Origin: Acidimicrobiaceae bacterium
GTDB lineage: Bacteria > Actinomycetota > Acidimicrobiia > Acidimicrobiales > Aldehydirespiratoraceae
Reading direction: 5' to 3'
Length of the DNA: 64,000 nucleotides
Assembly: GCA_016845585.1 (NCBI GenBank)
Contig: JAERSO010000143.1
Location: 1-64,000, forward strand
Shown piece by piece: positions 26,515-36,592 of the stretch. Within the stretch, counting starts at the first letter, position 1. Each line of letters opens with the position of its first letter. The notes beneath the pieces were generated by a model that saw only the letters and a list, made by a program, of their open reading frames with translations, had not been told where the DNA came from and did not search any database. Both the position numbers and the translations under genes were made by a program.

Positions 26515-27919
26515 CGGCAACGCCGCACAACCGACGACATTCAACGAGGGGTCGTTTCGTGACCCGCTGAGTCGCGTCGTTCACGACGATGGCCGCATCC
26601 TGCGGGTCCTGCGCGGCGATGGTGTCACCGACTTCGAACAGGTCGAGTCGACGGGGTTCTGGAGCGACGCCCAGGCGAACGGTTCGGTGGTCTCCACGAG
26701 TCGCACCGTCGTTCCCGACGAACTCGCGGCGGCGGGTTGGGAGCAGGCGCTCGAACACGATCGAGTGCCGGTCATCAGCTACCCCTACGAGTGGACGTTC
26801 TCGATGTTGCAGGACGCTGCTGTGCAGCAACTGCAGCTCACGCGCGCCGCCCTGGCCGATCGGCTGCTCACCAAGGACGCCACGCCCTTCAACTCTCAGT
26901 TCGTCGGTGCGGCCCCTGTCTTCGTCGATGTCGGATCCTTCGAGCGACTCCATCCCAAGGAGCCGTGGCGCGGCTACCGCCAGTTCTGCGAGCTCTTCTA
27001 CAACCCGCTTCTGCTCCAGGCCGTGAACAACATGCCGTTCCAGCCCTGGATGCGGGGCTCGCTGCGCGGCATCAGTCCCGAGGTCACCCGCTCCCTACTC
27101 TCGCGGCGTCGCCGGGTGGGCAAAGGGGCGTTCGTCAATGTCGTGATGCACGCCAGGCTCGAGAAGAAGTACTCGGACAACGCGCGTGACGTCACCGGTG
27201 AGATCCGGCGAGCGGGCTTCAGCCCAAAGCTCATCGAGAGTCAGCTCGCGAAGCTCGAGAAGGTCATGGCCGGACTCGACTGGGCCGAGGCCTCATCGAC
27301 CTGGTCGGAGTACACGGATCGCTCCCACTACGCCGAGAGCGACCTGCAGGCCAAGGCAGCCTTCGTCGGCGATGTGGCAGGTTCCGCCCCGCGGGCCCAG
27401 ATCCTGGACCTCGGCGCCAACGACGGCTACTTCTCCCGCATCGCCAGCGATCACGCCGATCACGTGGTCGCCGTCGACGCCGATGCACTGGTGATCGACC
27501 GGCTCTACCGCACGTTGCGCGCTGAGGGCAATCGCACGATCCTGCCGCTCTACAGCGACCTGGTCGACGCTTCACCATCGCTCGGATGGCGGGCCAAGGA
27601 GCGTCCGTCGTTCGTCAGTCGGGTGAACCCCGATCTGGTGCTCGCGCTCGCGCTGGTTCACCACCTGTCGATCTCCGACACGGTCCCCCTGACCGAGGTC
27701 GTGGGGATGCTGCGTGACTACGACAGTGAGGTCGTCGTCGAGTTCCCGACCCGCGACGACCCGATGGTGAAGCGGCTGCTCCAGCGCAAGCGGACCGGCC
27801 TCTTCGACCACTACTCCCTCGAGTCGTTCGTGGACGCCCTCGAGTCGCAGTTCACCATCGAGCGCCGCGAAGAGTTGCCGTCGGGCACCCGTCACCTGTT
27901 TCACGTCAGCCCTCGCTGA
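26507..27919 (+). CDS. Class I SAM-dependent methyltransferase
   Basis: AQILDLGANDGYFSRIASDHADHVVAVDADALVIDRLY motif I region; start at MPDGNAAQPTT. Confidence 0.8.
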   Translation: MPDGNAAQPTTFNEGSFRDPLSRVVHDDGRILRVLRGDGVTDFEQVESTGFWSDAQANGSVVSTSRTVVPDELAAAGWEQALEHDRVPVISYPYEWTFSMLQDAAVQQLQLTRAALADRLLTKDATPFNSQFVGAAPVFVDVGSFERLHPKEPWRGYRQFCELFYNPLLLQAVNNMPFQPWMRGSLRGISPEVTRSLLSRRRRVGKGAFVNVVMHARLEKKYSDNARDVTGEIRRAGFSPKLIESQLAKLEKVMAGLDWAEASSTWSEYTDRSHYAESDLQAKAAFVGDVAGSAPRAQILDLGANDGYFSRIASDHADHVVAVDADALVIDRLYRTLRAEGNRTILPLYSDLVDASPSLGWRAKERPSFVSRVNPDLVLALALVHHLSISDTVPLTEVVGMLRDYDSEVVVEFPTRDDPMVKRLLQRKRTGLFDHYSLESFVDALESQFTIERREELPSGTRHLFHVSPR

Positions 27920-27940
27920 GTCGTCGACCAGCCGGTCGAT

Positions 27941-28975
27941 TCAGCTGTCGGGCTCGCCGGCGAGCTCGTGCTGGTAGGCGAACAACGCCGGCGTGCCGCC
28001 GGTGTGGACGTACAGCACGGTGTCGGTCGTCTTCGACGCTCGATCCATGGCTCCGGCCAATGCCTTGCCGGTGTACACGGGGTCCACGAGAAGTCCTTCG
28101 AGACAGGCGGCGAGGCTGATCGCCTCGTTCGTCGCCGATCCCGCCAGGCCGTAGCCGGGCGCGAGGAACTCGTCGCTGAGCACGATGTCTGCCGGCGTGA
28201 CGGGGTTGTCGACATCGAGCAGGTCGGCGACCTCCGCGGTGCGGGCCAGGATGCGCTCGCGCTGTGAGGCGGCGTCGCGGCGAACGCACACGCCCGTCAC
28301 CGGCACATCGCAGCCCAGCCATCGCAACCCGAACAACAGACCGCCGTGGGTGTGCCCACTTCCCGACGCCACGACGACCTCATCGAATCCGGGAGCACCG
28401 GCCTCGACCTGCTGGATGATCTCCTCTGCCGCCACCACGTAGCCGAGGGCGCCCAGCGGCGCGTGCCCGGGTGAGAGATGGATGATGTACGGGGTGTGCC
28501 CATCGGCGCGCAGGTCGGCGGCGATCGCCTCGAGGTTGCGGTCGGCGCCGGCCTCGTCCTCGCCGTCCGGATAGGCATGGATCGTCGCCCCCATCAGTCG
28601 ATTCAGCAGCACGTTGCCCGAGTTGCGGTACAGCTCGTCGTCCCGGTCGACCCGGCGTTCGAGCTGGACATGGCTCTGGAGCCCCATGCGATTGCCCGCG
28701 GCGATCGCGGAGCGGACGAAGTTCGACTGCACCGCGCCGGTGATGACAAGCGTGTCGGCACGCTGGGCCACCGCCTCGCCCAGGTAGAACTCGAGTTGGC
28801 GGATCTTGTTGCCTCCCATGGCCAGGCCCGTGCAGTCGTCGCGCTTGATGACCATCGGCGCACCACCCGTGTGATGGGTGAGGTTGTGCATCGGCTCCAA
28901 CGGCGTCGGCAGGTGGGCGAGCGACACGCGTGGGAGCTCCGCGAGCCGCGGCGGGAGACCGGTTGCGATCGTCAT
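27941..28975 (-). CDS. PLP-dependent D-cysteine desulfhydrase / ACC deaminase family protein
   Basis: VIKRDDCTGLAMGGNKIRQLEFYLGEA, TGAVQSNFVRSAIAAG, SGSGHTHGGLLFGL. Confidence 0.85.
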   Translation of the reverse strand: MTIATGLPPRLAELPRVSLAHLPTPLEPMHNLTHHTGGAPMVIKRDDCTGLAMGGNKIRQLEFYLGEAVAQRADTLVITGAVQSNFVRSAIAAGNRMGLQSHVQLERRVDRDDELYRNSGNVLLNRLMGATIHAYPDGEDEAGADRNLEAIAADLRADGHTPYIIHLSPGHAPLGALGYVVAAEEIIQQVEAGAPGFDEVVVASGSGHTHGGLLFGLRWLGCDVPVTGVCVRRDAASQRERILARTAEVADLLDVDNPVTPADIVLSDEFLAPGYGLAGSATNEAISLAACLEGLLVDPVYTGKALAGAMDRASKTTDTVLYVHTGGTPALFAYQHELAGEPDS

Positions 28976-29000
28976 GTGCCCATCATCGCAGGTTGCGGCC

Positions 29001-29930
29001 TCAACCAGTGAGCGAGCCGTGGCGAGCGCACCACTCGACGAGTTGCCCCACGACCGCCCGTGCATCGTCGTCGTCGCGTCGATGGAACGCGTGCCATGGG
29101 ATCGTGATGCCGTCGGCGCCGACCTTGCCGGCCGCCACCCGTCCACTGGTGATGGCGTCCTCGATGGCCCATCGGGCAAGCACCGACGTGCCGAGGCCGG
29201 CCGCCACCATCTCCACGATGGCCTCCGGAAGTTCGACCGTCTCGATCCAGGCGGGGTAGTGGTTGGACGGGCGGAACAGTCGCGCGAACTCGCGATCAGG
29301 CTCAGGTGTACGCGTATAGGTGATGAACTCCACACCCTCGATGTCCGACCCGGTGACGACATCGCGCGAGGCGAGTGGATGGTCGGGGTGGCTGATGAAG
29401 ACGAGTTCGTCCCGGAAGAGGAACCGGTCTTCCAACCGGATCGATGGACGATCGCCGGGGGCGATCGCCACGTCCACGGTGTTGGCCTCCACCTGAGCGG
29501 TTGCCTGCTCGGACCCCGCCGAGCTGACCTGGAGCTCGATCTCGGGGATCTCGGCGCGGACGAAGCGCACGAAGTCCGGGAGCCATCGGTAGGAGCGGTA
29601 CGTGTCGACGGCGATGCGGACGATGCGCTGGACGGAGCCGGTCATGCGGCGGGAGTCGGCTTCGGCGCGGGTGAGTTCTTCGAGGAGTCGTGTGGCCGTG
29701 GTGGTGAGGTAGGCGGCGGCCGCGGTTGGCTCCAACCGGCGATGGGCGCGTGCGAACAGCGGGATTCCGAGCCGACGCTCCGCTTCCTTGACGCGGTGCG
29801 ACAGCGCTGATGGGGTGATGTTGAGCGTGCCGGCCGCCTCTGCGAGCCCCCGATTCTGGTCGATCGCCACCAGCGCTTCGAGATGAGCGATCTCGAGGAG
29901 CGGCGTGAGCGATTGATGAGCGCCATTCAT
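29001..29930 (-). CDS. LysR family transcriptional regulator (divergent to the 30-41 kb operon)
   Basis: HLEALVAIDQNRGLAEAAGTLNITPSALSHRVKEAERRLGIPLFAR HTH. Confidence 0.9.
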   Translation of the reverse strand: MNGAHQSLTPLLEIAHLEALVAIDQNRGLAEAAGTLNITPSALSHRVKEAERRLGIPLFARAHRRLEPTAAAAYLTTTATRLLEELTRAEADSRRMTGSVQRIVRIAVDTYRSYRWLPDFVRFVRAEIPEIELQVSSAGSEQATAQVEANTVDVAIAPGDRPSIRLEDRFLFRDELVFISHPDHPLASRDVVTGSDIEGVEFITYTRTPEPDREFARLFRPSNHYPAWIETVELPEAIVEMVAAGLGTSVLARWAIEDAITSGRVAAGKVGADGITIPWHAFHRRDDDDARAVVGQLVEWCARHGSLTG

Positions 29931-29978
29931 CGATAACACGATATCTCGCGATTGCTGTTCAGGTGATTTCGGTCGACA

Positions 29979-31361
29979 ATGATCGAGATGACCACGGAAC
30001 TCGACCTCCGCACCGTCGACGCACGCCACCACGTCCACGGCCACACCAACCTGCGACAACACAGCCAGCACGGTCCATCGGCCATGGTCGTGGGCGGCGA
30101 GGGTGTGTGGATCACCACCGACGACGGCCGCCGCCTCATCGACGGCTTCTCCGGGCTCGGCTGTACGTCGCTCGGCTACGACAATGCCCGCCTGGCCACG
30201 GCGGCCCACGATCAGCTGACGACGCTTCCCTACGCGCCGACGTTCTACGGACGAACCCACCCGACGGTGGCGTCGCTCGCGGAGCGACTGGTGGCCAAGG
30301 CGCCGGGCGACATGAGTCGGGTGATGTTCCAGTGCAGCGGTTCCGAGGCCAACGACTCGCTGATCAAGTTCGTCTGGTACCGAAACATCGCCCGGGGCGA
30401 ACCCGATCGGCGTGTCTTCATCTCTCGCTGGAGGGGCTACTACGGCAACACCGTGGCGTCGGTGAGCATGTCCGGCCAACCGCACATGCACGCCAAATTC
30501 GGACTTCCGCTCGAGGGGTTCGTGAAGACGGAGACGCCGAACTACTACCTGAACCATTCCGACGGCGAGACCGAAGAAGAGTTCTCCCAGCGGATGGCGG
30601 ACGACCTCGAACGAGTGATCCTCGAGGTTGGGCCCGAGAAGGTCGCGGCGTTCGCGGCCGAGCCGATGCAGTCCGGCGGTGGCGCCATTCGCCCGCCCGA
30701 GGGGTACTGGCCCCGGATGCAGGCGGTTCTGCGGGAGCATGGCATCCACTTCCATGTCGATGAGGTGGTCTGCGGATTCGGTCGCACCGGAAACTGGTGG
30801 GGCTCGGAGACGTTCGATCTCGAGCCGGACTCCATCTCGTGTGCGAAGGCACTCACGGGTGGCTACTTCCCGATGTCGGCGCTGATACTGAAGGAGGACT
30901 TCTACCAGGACATGCAGCGCAACGCCGATGAGGTCGGTGTGCTCGGTCACGGCTTCACCTACTCGGGCCACCCGGTCGGGGCTGCGGTGGCGATGGAGGC
31001 GCTCGACATCTATGAGGAGACCGATCTCGTGGGCCACGTGAGGAACGTGTCGCCGGGGTTCCTCGCGGGCTGCGAAGCCCTGCTGGACCATCCGCTGGTC
31101 GGCGATGTCCGTGGTGTGGGCCTGTTCTGCGGCATACAACTGGTTGCCGACAAGGGAAACCGGGAGCTCTTCGATCCGGCGCTGATGGTCGGACAACGTG
31201 TTCAGGACCACGCCCACGACCGAGGGGTGTACCTGCGGGCCATCACACCCGACAGAATCAGCTTCATGCCCCCACTGATCATCAACGAAGAAGAGATCGC
31301 CGAAGCCACCCGCCGCCTCGCCGCCGCGCTCGACGACACGCTGACGGAACTCGGCCGATGA
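29979..31361 (+). CDS. Class III aminotransferase (PLP)
   Basis: MFQCSGSEANDSLIKFVWY, FHVDEVVCGFGRTG, SCAKALTGGYFPMSA. Confidence 0.92.
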   Translation: MIEMTTELDLRTVDARHHVHGHTNLRQHSQHGPSAMVVGGEGVWITTDDGRRLIDGFSGLGCTSLGYDNARLATAAHDQLTTLPYAPTFYGRTHPTVASLAERLVAKAPGDMSRVMFQCSGSEANDSLIKFVWYRNIARGEPDRRVFISRWRGYYGNTVASVSMSGQPHMHAKFGLPLEGFVKTETPNYYLNHSDGETEEEFSQRMADDLERVILEVGPEKVAAFAAEPMQSGGGAIRPPEGYWPRMQAVLREHGIHFHVDEVVCGFGRTGNWWGSETFDLEPDSISCAKALTGGYFPMSALILKEDFYQDMQRNADEVGVLGHGFTYSGHPVGAAVAMEALDIYEETDLVGHVRNVSPGFLAGCEALLDHPLVGDVRGVGLFCGIQLVADKGNRELFDPALMVGQRVQDHAHDRGVYLRAITPDRISFMPPLIINEEEIAEATRRLAAALDDTLTELGR

Positions 31362-32614
31362 CGATGTCGCCGGAGTTGCTCCTTGCCGTCCGCGAGAAGT
31401 TCCACCACGCCGACAGCTGTCCGTACCAGGGACCCCGCGCATTCTTCGAGAACGCGGGCGGGTCGCTCACCCTGAAGGCAGCCGTTGAGCGGACCGCCGA
31501 GCTGATGGCGTTGCCCGACAATCAGGGACGCACAAACGTGGCCTCCCAGGCGCTGATGGAAATCATCGCCCAGGGGCGGGCCGACATGAAGTTGTTGTTC
31601 GGTACGTCGTCGGGCGAGGTGTTCATCGGTGAGTCAGGCACCGAGCTTCTCGGTCGGCTCATCCGGAACGCGGTACTCGCCACCGAGGACGGTCGAGTGA
31701 TCGGCAGCCACCTGGAACATCCGGCCACCTACAGCGCCTGTCGACGCTGGGCGAAGGTCGCCGGTCGCCGGTATGAGCAGGTGCCCTTCGACGACACCAC
31801 GACGGTGGTCGGCGTCGACCACTACCGGCCGGTCATCACCCCGGACACTGCGGTGGCCACGATCATCCACGCCAGCCCGGTCACGGGTATGCACGTCGAC
31901 GTCGCCGCGATCGCGGCGGAAATCCGGGCGGTGGCACCTGACTGCTTCATCATCGTGGATGGGATCCAGCACGCCGCCCACGGCCGGATCGACATCGACG
32001 ACTATGACGTCGACGGCTATGTGGTCAGTGGCTACAAGCTGTTCTCGCGGCACAACTTCGGTGTGGCGTGGGTCTCCGATCGGCTGGCCACCGCGCCCCA
32101 TGATCAGCTCGACGGCGCGCCCGCGAACGTGTGGGAGCTCGGCACCAGGGACACGTCGGCCTACGCCGCCTTCTCGGAGGTCGTGCGCTACCTGGAGTGG
32201 CTCGGCGCTGAGGTGACCGACGACGACGGGATGGAGCCCCGAGAGCTGATCGAGCAGGCTGCGGTCGCCATCCGCGATCAGGAGCAGGATCTGGTCGACG
32301 CCATGATGTGGGGGACCGGTGGGCTTCCGGGCCTCGGTCAACTCGATGCGGTGCACGTGGTCGGCCCCACCACCAGTGAGCACCGGTCGGGCATGGTCTC
32401 GTTCACCATCGACGGCCATGACAGCCTCGACGTGGTCGACGCCCTGAACGCCGACGGCGTGCGCACCCATGCCCGAAAGCGCGACTACTACTCGGCTGGT
32501 GTGCTCGAGCCGCTGGGCCTCGAGAACTGTGTGCGCGCCTCCGCCAGCCACTACAACTCCCGGGCGGAAGTCGAACGCATGCTCGCCACCGTCAACCGAC
32601 TCGCCGGGTCGTAG
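31358..32614 (+). CDS. Class V aminotransferase-fold PLP enzyme (cysteine desulfurase/epimerase-like)
   Basis: FFENAGGSLTL, EHPATYSACRRWAK, IVDGIQHAAHGRIDI, VSGYKLFSRHNFGVAWV. Confidence 0.88.
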   Translation: MTMSPELLLAVREKFHHADSCPYQGPRAFFENAGGSLTLKAAVERTAELMALPDNQGRTNVASQALMEIIAQGRADMKLLFGTSSGEVFIGESGTELLGRLIRNAVLATEDGRVIGSHLEHPATYSACRRWAKVAGRRYEQVPFDDTTTVVGVDHYRPVITPDTAVATIIHASPVTGMHVDVAAIAAEIRAVAPDCFIIVDGIQHAAHGRIDIDDYDVDGYVVSGYKLFSRHNFGVAWVSDRLATAPHDQLDGAPANVWELGTRDTSAYAAFSEVVRYLEWLGAEVTDDDGMEPRELIEQAAVAIRDQEQDLVDAMMWGTGGLPGLGQLDAVHVVGPTTSEHRSGMVSFTIDGHDSLDVVDALNADGVRTHARKRDYYSAGVLEPLGLENCVRASASHYNSRAEVERMLATVNRLAGS

Positions 32615-34113
32615 TGCGCCGCGGGAGGCGCCGAGGCGCGGAGCTCACCTCACCGGTGGTGACTCCGCCACCGCCGGGCGGGGCCTATCGGCCGTTGTCC
32701 GACGGCGACCGCGATCAGATCGTGGATCATGCCTTCGCGATGCTCGCCGAGGTGGGGATGGCCGGTGCCCCTGACCGATACGCGGAACTGCTGACGGCGG
32801 CAGGGGCCGTGGCTCGAGAAGACGGCCGGCTTCGGTTTCCCCGGGCGATGGTGGAGGCCGCTTTGTCGCGTGCGCCCTCGACGGTCGAGCTCCCCGGGTT
32901 CGTCGAGGACCATGGTGTGTCGATCGGTCGCGACGGCGTACACATCGGCACCGGTGGTGCCGCCGTGCAGATGCTCGACGGGGCAACTGGCACCTACCGC
33001 GATTCCACGTTGGCCGACCTGTGGACGATGATGCGCGTGCTCGACGAGTGCCCCAACATCCACTACGGCCTGCGCCCACTCGTCGCTCGTGACATCACCG
33101 GGGATCTCGAACTCGACCTCAACACCGCCTTCGCCGTCACCAGTGCCACGGCGAAACCGACTGGGGTCAGCTTCACCTCGGCGGCAACCGTCGATCCCGT
33201 GGTCGACATGTTCGACGCGGCGCTCGGCACCGAGGGCGCGTTCGCCCGACAGCCGTTCTCCATGGCGGTCGTCGTCCACGTCGTGCCGCCCCTGCGCTTC
33301 TCTCCCGAGGGCTGCGAGATCATGGAACGGGCGATCGAACGGGGCATGATCGTGCAGACCTGCTCAGCGGGGCAGGCGGGGGCGACGAGCCCGCCGGCAC
33401 TGGCCGGCAGCCTGGCGCAAGGCCTGGCCGAGATCCTCGCCGGAGCCGTGCTCGCCGACACGATCAAGCCCGGCCATCCTTGCATCCACGCGTTCATGCC
33501 GTTCGTCTCGGATCTGCGCAGCGGGGCGATGACCGGCGGAAGCGGCGAGGCGGCCGTCACCAGCGCCGCGGCGGCCCAGTTGCTGCGTGATCTGGAGATT
33601 CCGCACGCCGTTTCGGCCGGGATCACCGAAGCCAAGACAGCCGACAACCAGGCCGGCTACGAGAAGGGCTACACCGTGTCGCTCGCCGCCCACGCCGGCG
33701 CCGACATGGTGCAGCTCTCCGTCGGCATGCTCGGCTCGATCATGGTGGCGAGCCCCGAGAGCCTCGTGATCGACAACGACATGTGCGGGGCGATACTCCG
33801 CAGCGTCCGTGGCGTCGAGGTCGACCCCGCCTACCTGGACCTGGCCATCATCGAGGACGTCGTCACTGGCGAGGGCCACTACCTCGGCCAGGCCCAGACA
33901 CTCGAACTGATGCGCAGCGAGTACGTGTATCCCGATCTCGGCGACCGCCGCTCCGTCGACGAATGGGTGTCGGCCGGCGAGCCGAGCCTGTGGGAACGCG
34001 CCGGCGACCGCGTGTCGGAGATCCTCGCCGCCGGCCGACCCGACCATCTCACCCGCGGCAACGAGGCCACGATCCGTGGCCGCTTTCCGATTCTCCTGGA
34101 GGAACGTTCGTGA
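32614..34113 (+). CDS. Trimethylamine methyltransferase family (MttB superfamily) protein, no in-frame amber
   Basis: MttB-like TIM-barrel pattern (IHYGLRPLVARDITGDLELDLNTAFAVTSATAKPTGVSFTS, QTLELMRSEYVYPDLGDRRSVDEW). Confidence 0.85.
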   Translation: MRRGRRRGAELTSPVVTPPPPGGAYRPLSDGDRDQIVDHAFAMLAEVGMAGAPDRYAELLTAAGAVAREDGRLRFPRAMVEAALSRAPSTVELPGFVEDHGVSIGRDGVHIGTGGAAVQMLDGATGTYRDSTLADLWTMMRVLDECPNIHYGLRPLVARDITGDLELDLNTAFAVTSATAKPTGVSFTSAATVDPVVDMFDAALGTEGAFARQPFSMAVVVHVVPPLRFSPEGCEIMERAIERGMIVQTCSAGQAGATSPPALAGSLAQGLAEILAGAVLADTIKPGHPCIHAFMPFVSDLRSGAMTGGSGEAAVTSAAAAQLLRDLEIPHAVSAGITEAKTADNQAGYEKGYTVSLAAHAGADMVQLSVGMLGSIMVASPESLVIDNDMCGAILRSVRGVEVDPAYLDLAIIEDVVTGEGHYLGQAQTLELMRSEYVYPDLGDRRSVDEWVSAGEPSLWERAGDRVSEILAAGRPDHLTRGNEATIRGRFPILLEERS

Positions 34114-36578
34114 CCGACCGCTGTGAAATCGTGGTCATCGGAGGAGGAGCGGTCGGCGCGTCGATTCTGTGGCATCTGGCCGAAGCCGGGCGCTCCGACG
34201 CGGTCCTGATCGAGAAGCACGAGTTGACCGCCGGGTCCACCTGGCACGCCGCGGGAAACGTGCCGACATTCTCCAACAGCTGGCTCGGCCAGCGCGCCGG
34301 CAACTACGCCTGGCGCCTCTACTCCGAGCTGGCCGACGACCCCGACGATCCGATCACCTACCGTCACACGCAGGCGTTCTGGCCGGGTCACACCGAGAGC
34401 CGAATCGATCACTTCCATCACCTGATCGCCATTGCGACCGGACTCGGGTTCGACCTGCAGATGGTCTCTCCCGCCGAGATGGAGGCGATGCATCCGTACT
34501 GGCAGGACGACGGCACGGTGATCGCCGGGCTCCTCGACCCCTATGAGGGCGACATCGACCCGAGCGGGCTGACCCAGGGCTTCGCCCGGCGAGCGCGCGA
34601 GCGGGGGGCCACCGTTCGTCGGCACACGCGCGTCGTCGACATCGATCGGCTCGCCCCTGGCGCCGACGCTCGCTGGCGCGTACATGTCGAGTCGCGCGGT
34701 GATCGCAGCGCGATCGACTGCGACATCATCGTCAACGCCGCCGGGTTCTACGGTGCTGAGATCAGCGCCATGGCCGGCATCGACGTGCCGCTCGCCGTCC
34801 TCGAACACCAGTACCTGATGACCGGCGCCGTGCCCGAACTGGTCGAGAACACCGAGATGTTCCCGCTGGTGCGTGATCCGGAGATCATGTTCTACCTCCG
34901 CCGTGAGAACGACCGTTTCCTGTTCGGGAACTATGGACACGAAGGTCGCACGGTCTGGGAGAACGGGAAGCCCGACGTCTTCGACGCCTCCCTGTTCGCT
35001 CCTGACGACGAGGGGATCGCGGAGGTCGCCGAACTGGCGATGGCCCACGTGCCGATCCTCGGCGAGGTGGGCATCGCCGAGTTCGTGAATGGGCCGATCA
35101 CCTACACGCCCGACATGAACCCACTCATCGGCGCGGCCCGCGGCGTCGATGGCTTCTACCAGGCAGTGGGTGTTCAGATCGGAATCACCCACGCTGCCGC
35201 GGCCGGCAAGGTCCTCACCGAGATGATCACCGGTGGCGACACCGAATGGGACGTCTGGCCATGGGACCCCCGCCGTTTCGGCGACTGGGCGCTCGCGGGA
35301 TCCGGCCGCGACTCCTACGCCAACACCCGGGTCCGCGAGATGTACGAGCATCAGTACGGTGCGCCCTTCCCGCATCGCATGTGGACATCGGCTCGACCGA
35401 TGCAACAAACAGCGCTGTACGACACCCTTGCCGCCAAGGGTGCGCGATTCGGGCAGATCGCCGGATGGGAGCGGGCATTCTGGTTCGGCGCGGAGCCCTA
35501 CTCGCACGACACGCTGAGCTATCGCGACGAGCACTGGGACGATGCCGTCGCCGAGGAGTGCCTCGCCGTGCGCAACCACGTGGGGGTGATGGATCACGGC
35601 GGTTTCACACGGTTCGACGTCTCCGGCCCCGGCGCCGGGGCGTTCCTCGACCGCATGTTCTGCAGCCGGCTGCCCAGCATCGGGCGAGTGCGGCTCTCGT
35701 ACATGCTCCGGCCCAACGGCACCGTCTGGAGCGAAGCGACGATCGGCCGTTTCGGAAACGACCGCTTCCTGCTCCTCGGGCCGACCGCAGCACGAGAGCG
35801 CGACTTCGACTGGCTTCGGCAGCATCTGCCCGCCGATGGGAGCGTCGGCCTGCGCTACGGGACCGAACGCACGTCGACCCTGATGGTCATGGGCCCGAAG
35901 TCGCGGGAGTTGCTCGGCCGCCTCACCGAGGCCGATCTCTCGAAGGAAGCAGCGCCGTGGATGTCGCTGCGTGAGATCGAGATCGCTGATGTGATGGTGA
36001 CAGCCCTGCGGGTCAGCTTCGTCGGTGAACTCGGCTGGGAACTCCATGTCGACGATGCCGACCTCGTGGCGCTCTATGACGCGATCCACGATGTCGGTGC
36101 GGATCTGGGGCTGCGCGACTTCGGCTCGTATGCCTTGAATGCGATGCGGGTGGAGAAGGGGTATCACGGATGGGGGAGCGAGTTCGGCGTCGAGTACACG
36201 CCATTCGACGTCGGCCTCGAACGGTTCCTGGCGTTGGACAAGCCCGACTTCATCGGCCGCGACGCGGCGCTGGCAATCGCGGAAGAACATGCGGCGTGGA
36301 GCTATGGCGTGTGGACGGTCGACACCGGTGAGATGCCCGGCCCGGCCGGCGATCCGCCGCCGTCGGCGCCGATTCGTGTCGACGGTGAGGTGGCGGGCTT
36401 CGTCACCTCGGCCAGCATGGGCTTTCGGACCGGCCAACGTGTCTGCCTCGGCTATGTCGAAGGCCGATTCGCGAACACGGTCGAGGGTTTCACCATCGAC
36501 GGCTACGGGACCGACTGTCCAGCCGAGCGCCACCAGCACGGCGTGTATGACCCTGACCACGAACGGCCACGCGGCTGA
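34110..36578 (+). CDS. FAD-dependent oxidoreductase with GcvT-like C-terminal domains (dimethylglycine/sarcosine dehydrogenase-like)
   Basis: CEIVVIGGGAVGASILWHLAEAGRSDAVLIEKHELTAGSTWHAAGNV; GcvT-like FVGELGWELHV, AMRVEKGYHGWGSEF; GTG start overlaps mttB-like stop. Confidence 0.9.
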   Translation: MTDRCEIVVIGGGAVGASILWHLAEAGRSDAVLIEKHELTAGSTWHAAGNVPTFSNSWLGQRAGNYAWRLYSELADDPDDPITYRHTQAFWPGHTESRIDHFHHLIAIATGLGFDLQMVSPAEMEAMHPYWQDDGTVIAGLLDPYEGDIDPSGLTQGFARRARERGATVRRHTRVVDIDRLAPGADARWRVHVESRGDRSAIDCDIIVNAAGFYGAEISAMAGIDVPLAVLEHQYLMTGAVPELVENTEMFPLVRDPEIMFYLRRENDRFLFGNYGHEGRTVWENGKPDVFDASLFAPDDEGIAEVAELAMAHVPILGEVGIAEFVNGPITYTPDMNPLIGAARGVDGFYQAVGVQIGITHAAAAGKVLTEMITGGDTEWDVWPWDPRRFGDWALAGSGRDSYANTRVREMYEHQYGAPFPHRMWTSARPMQQTALYDTLAAKGARFGQIAGWERAFWFGAEPYSHDTLSYRDEHWDDAVAEECLAVRNHVGVMDHGGFTRFDVSGPGAGAFLDRMFCSRLPSIGRVRLSYMLRPNGTVWSEATIGRFGNDRFLLLGPTAARERDFDWLRQHLPADGSVGLRYGTERTSTLMVMGPKSRELLGRLTEADLSKEAAPWMSLREIEIADVMVTALRVSFVGELGWELHVDDADLVALYDAIHDVGADLGLRDFGSYALNAMRVEKGYHGWGSEFGVEYTPFDVGLERFLALDKPDFIGRDAALAIAEEHAAWSYGVWTVDTGEMPGPAGDPPPSAPIRVDGEVAGFVTSASMGFRTGQRVCLGYVEGRFANTVEGFTIDGYGTDCPAERHQHGVYDPDHERPRG

Positions 36579-36592
36579 GGAGTGATTCGACG

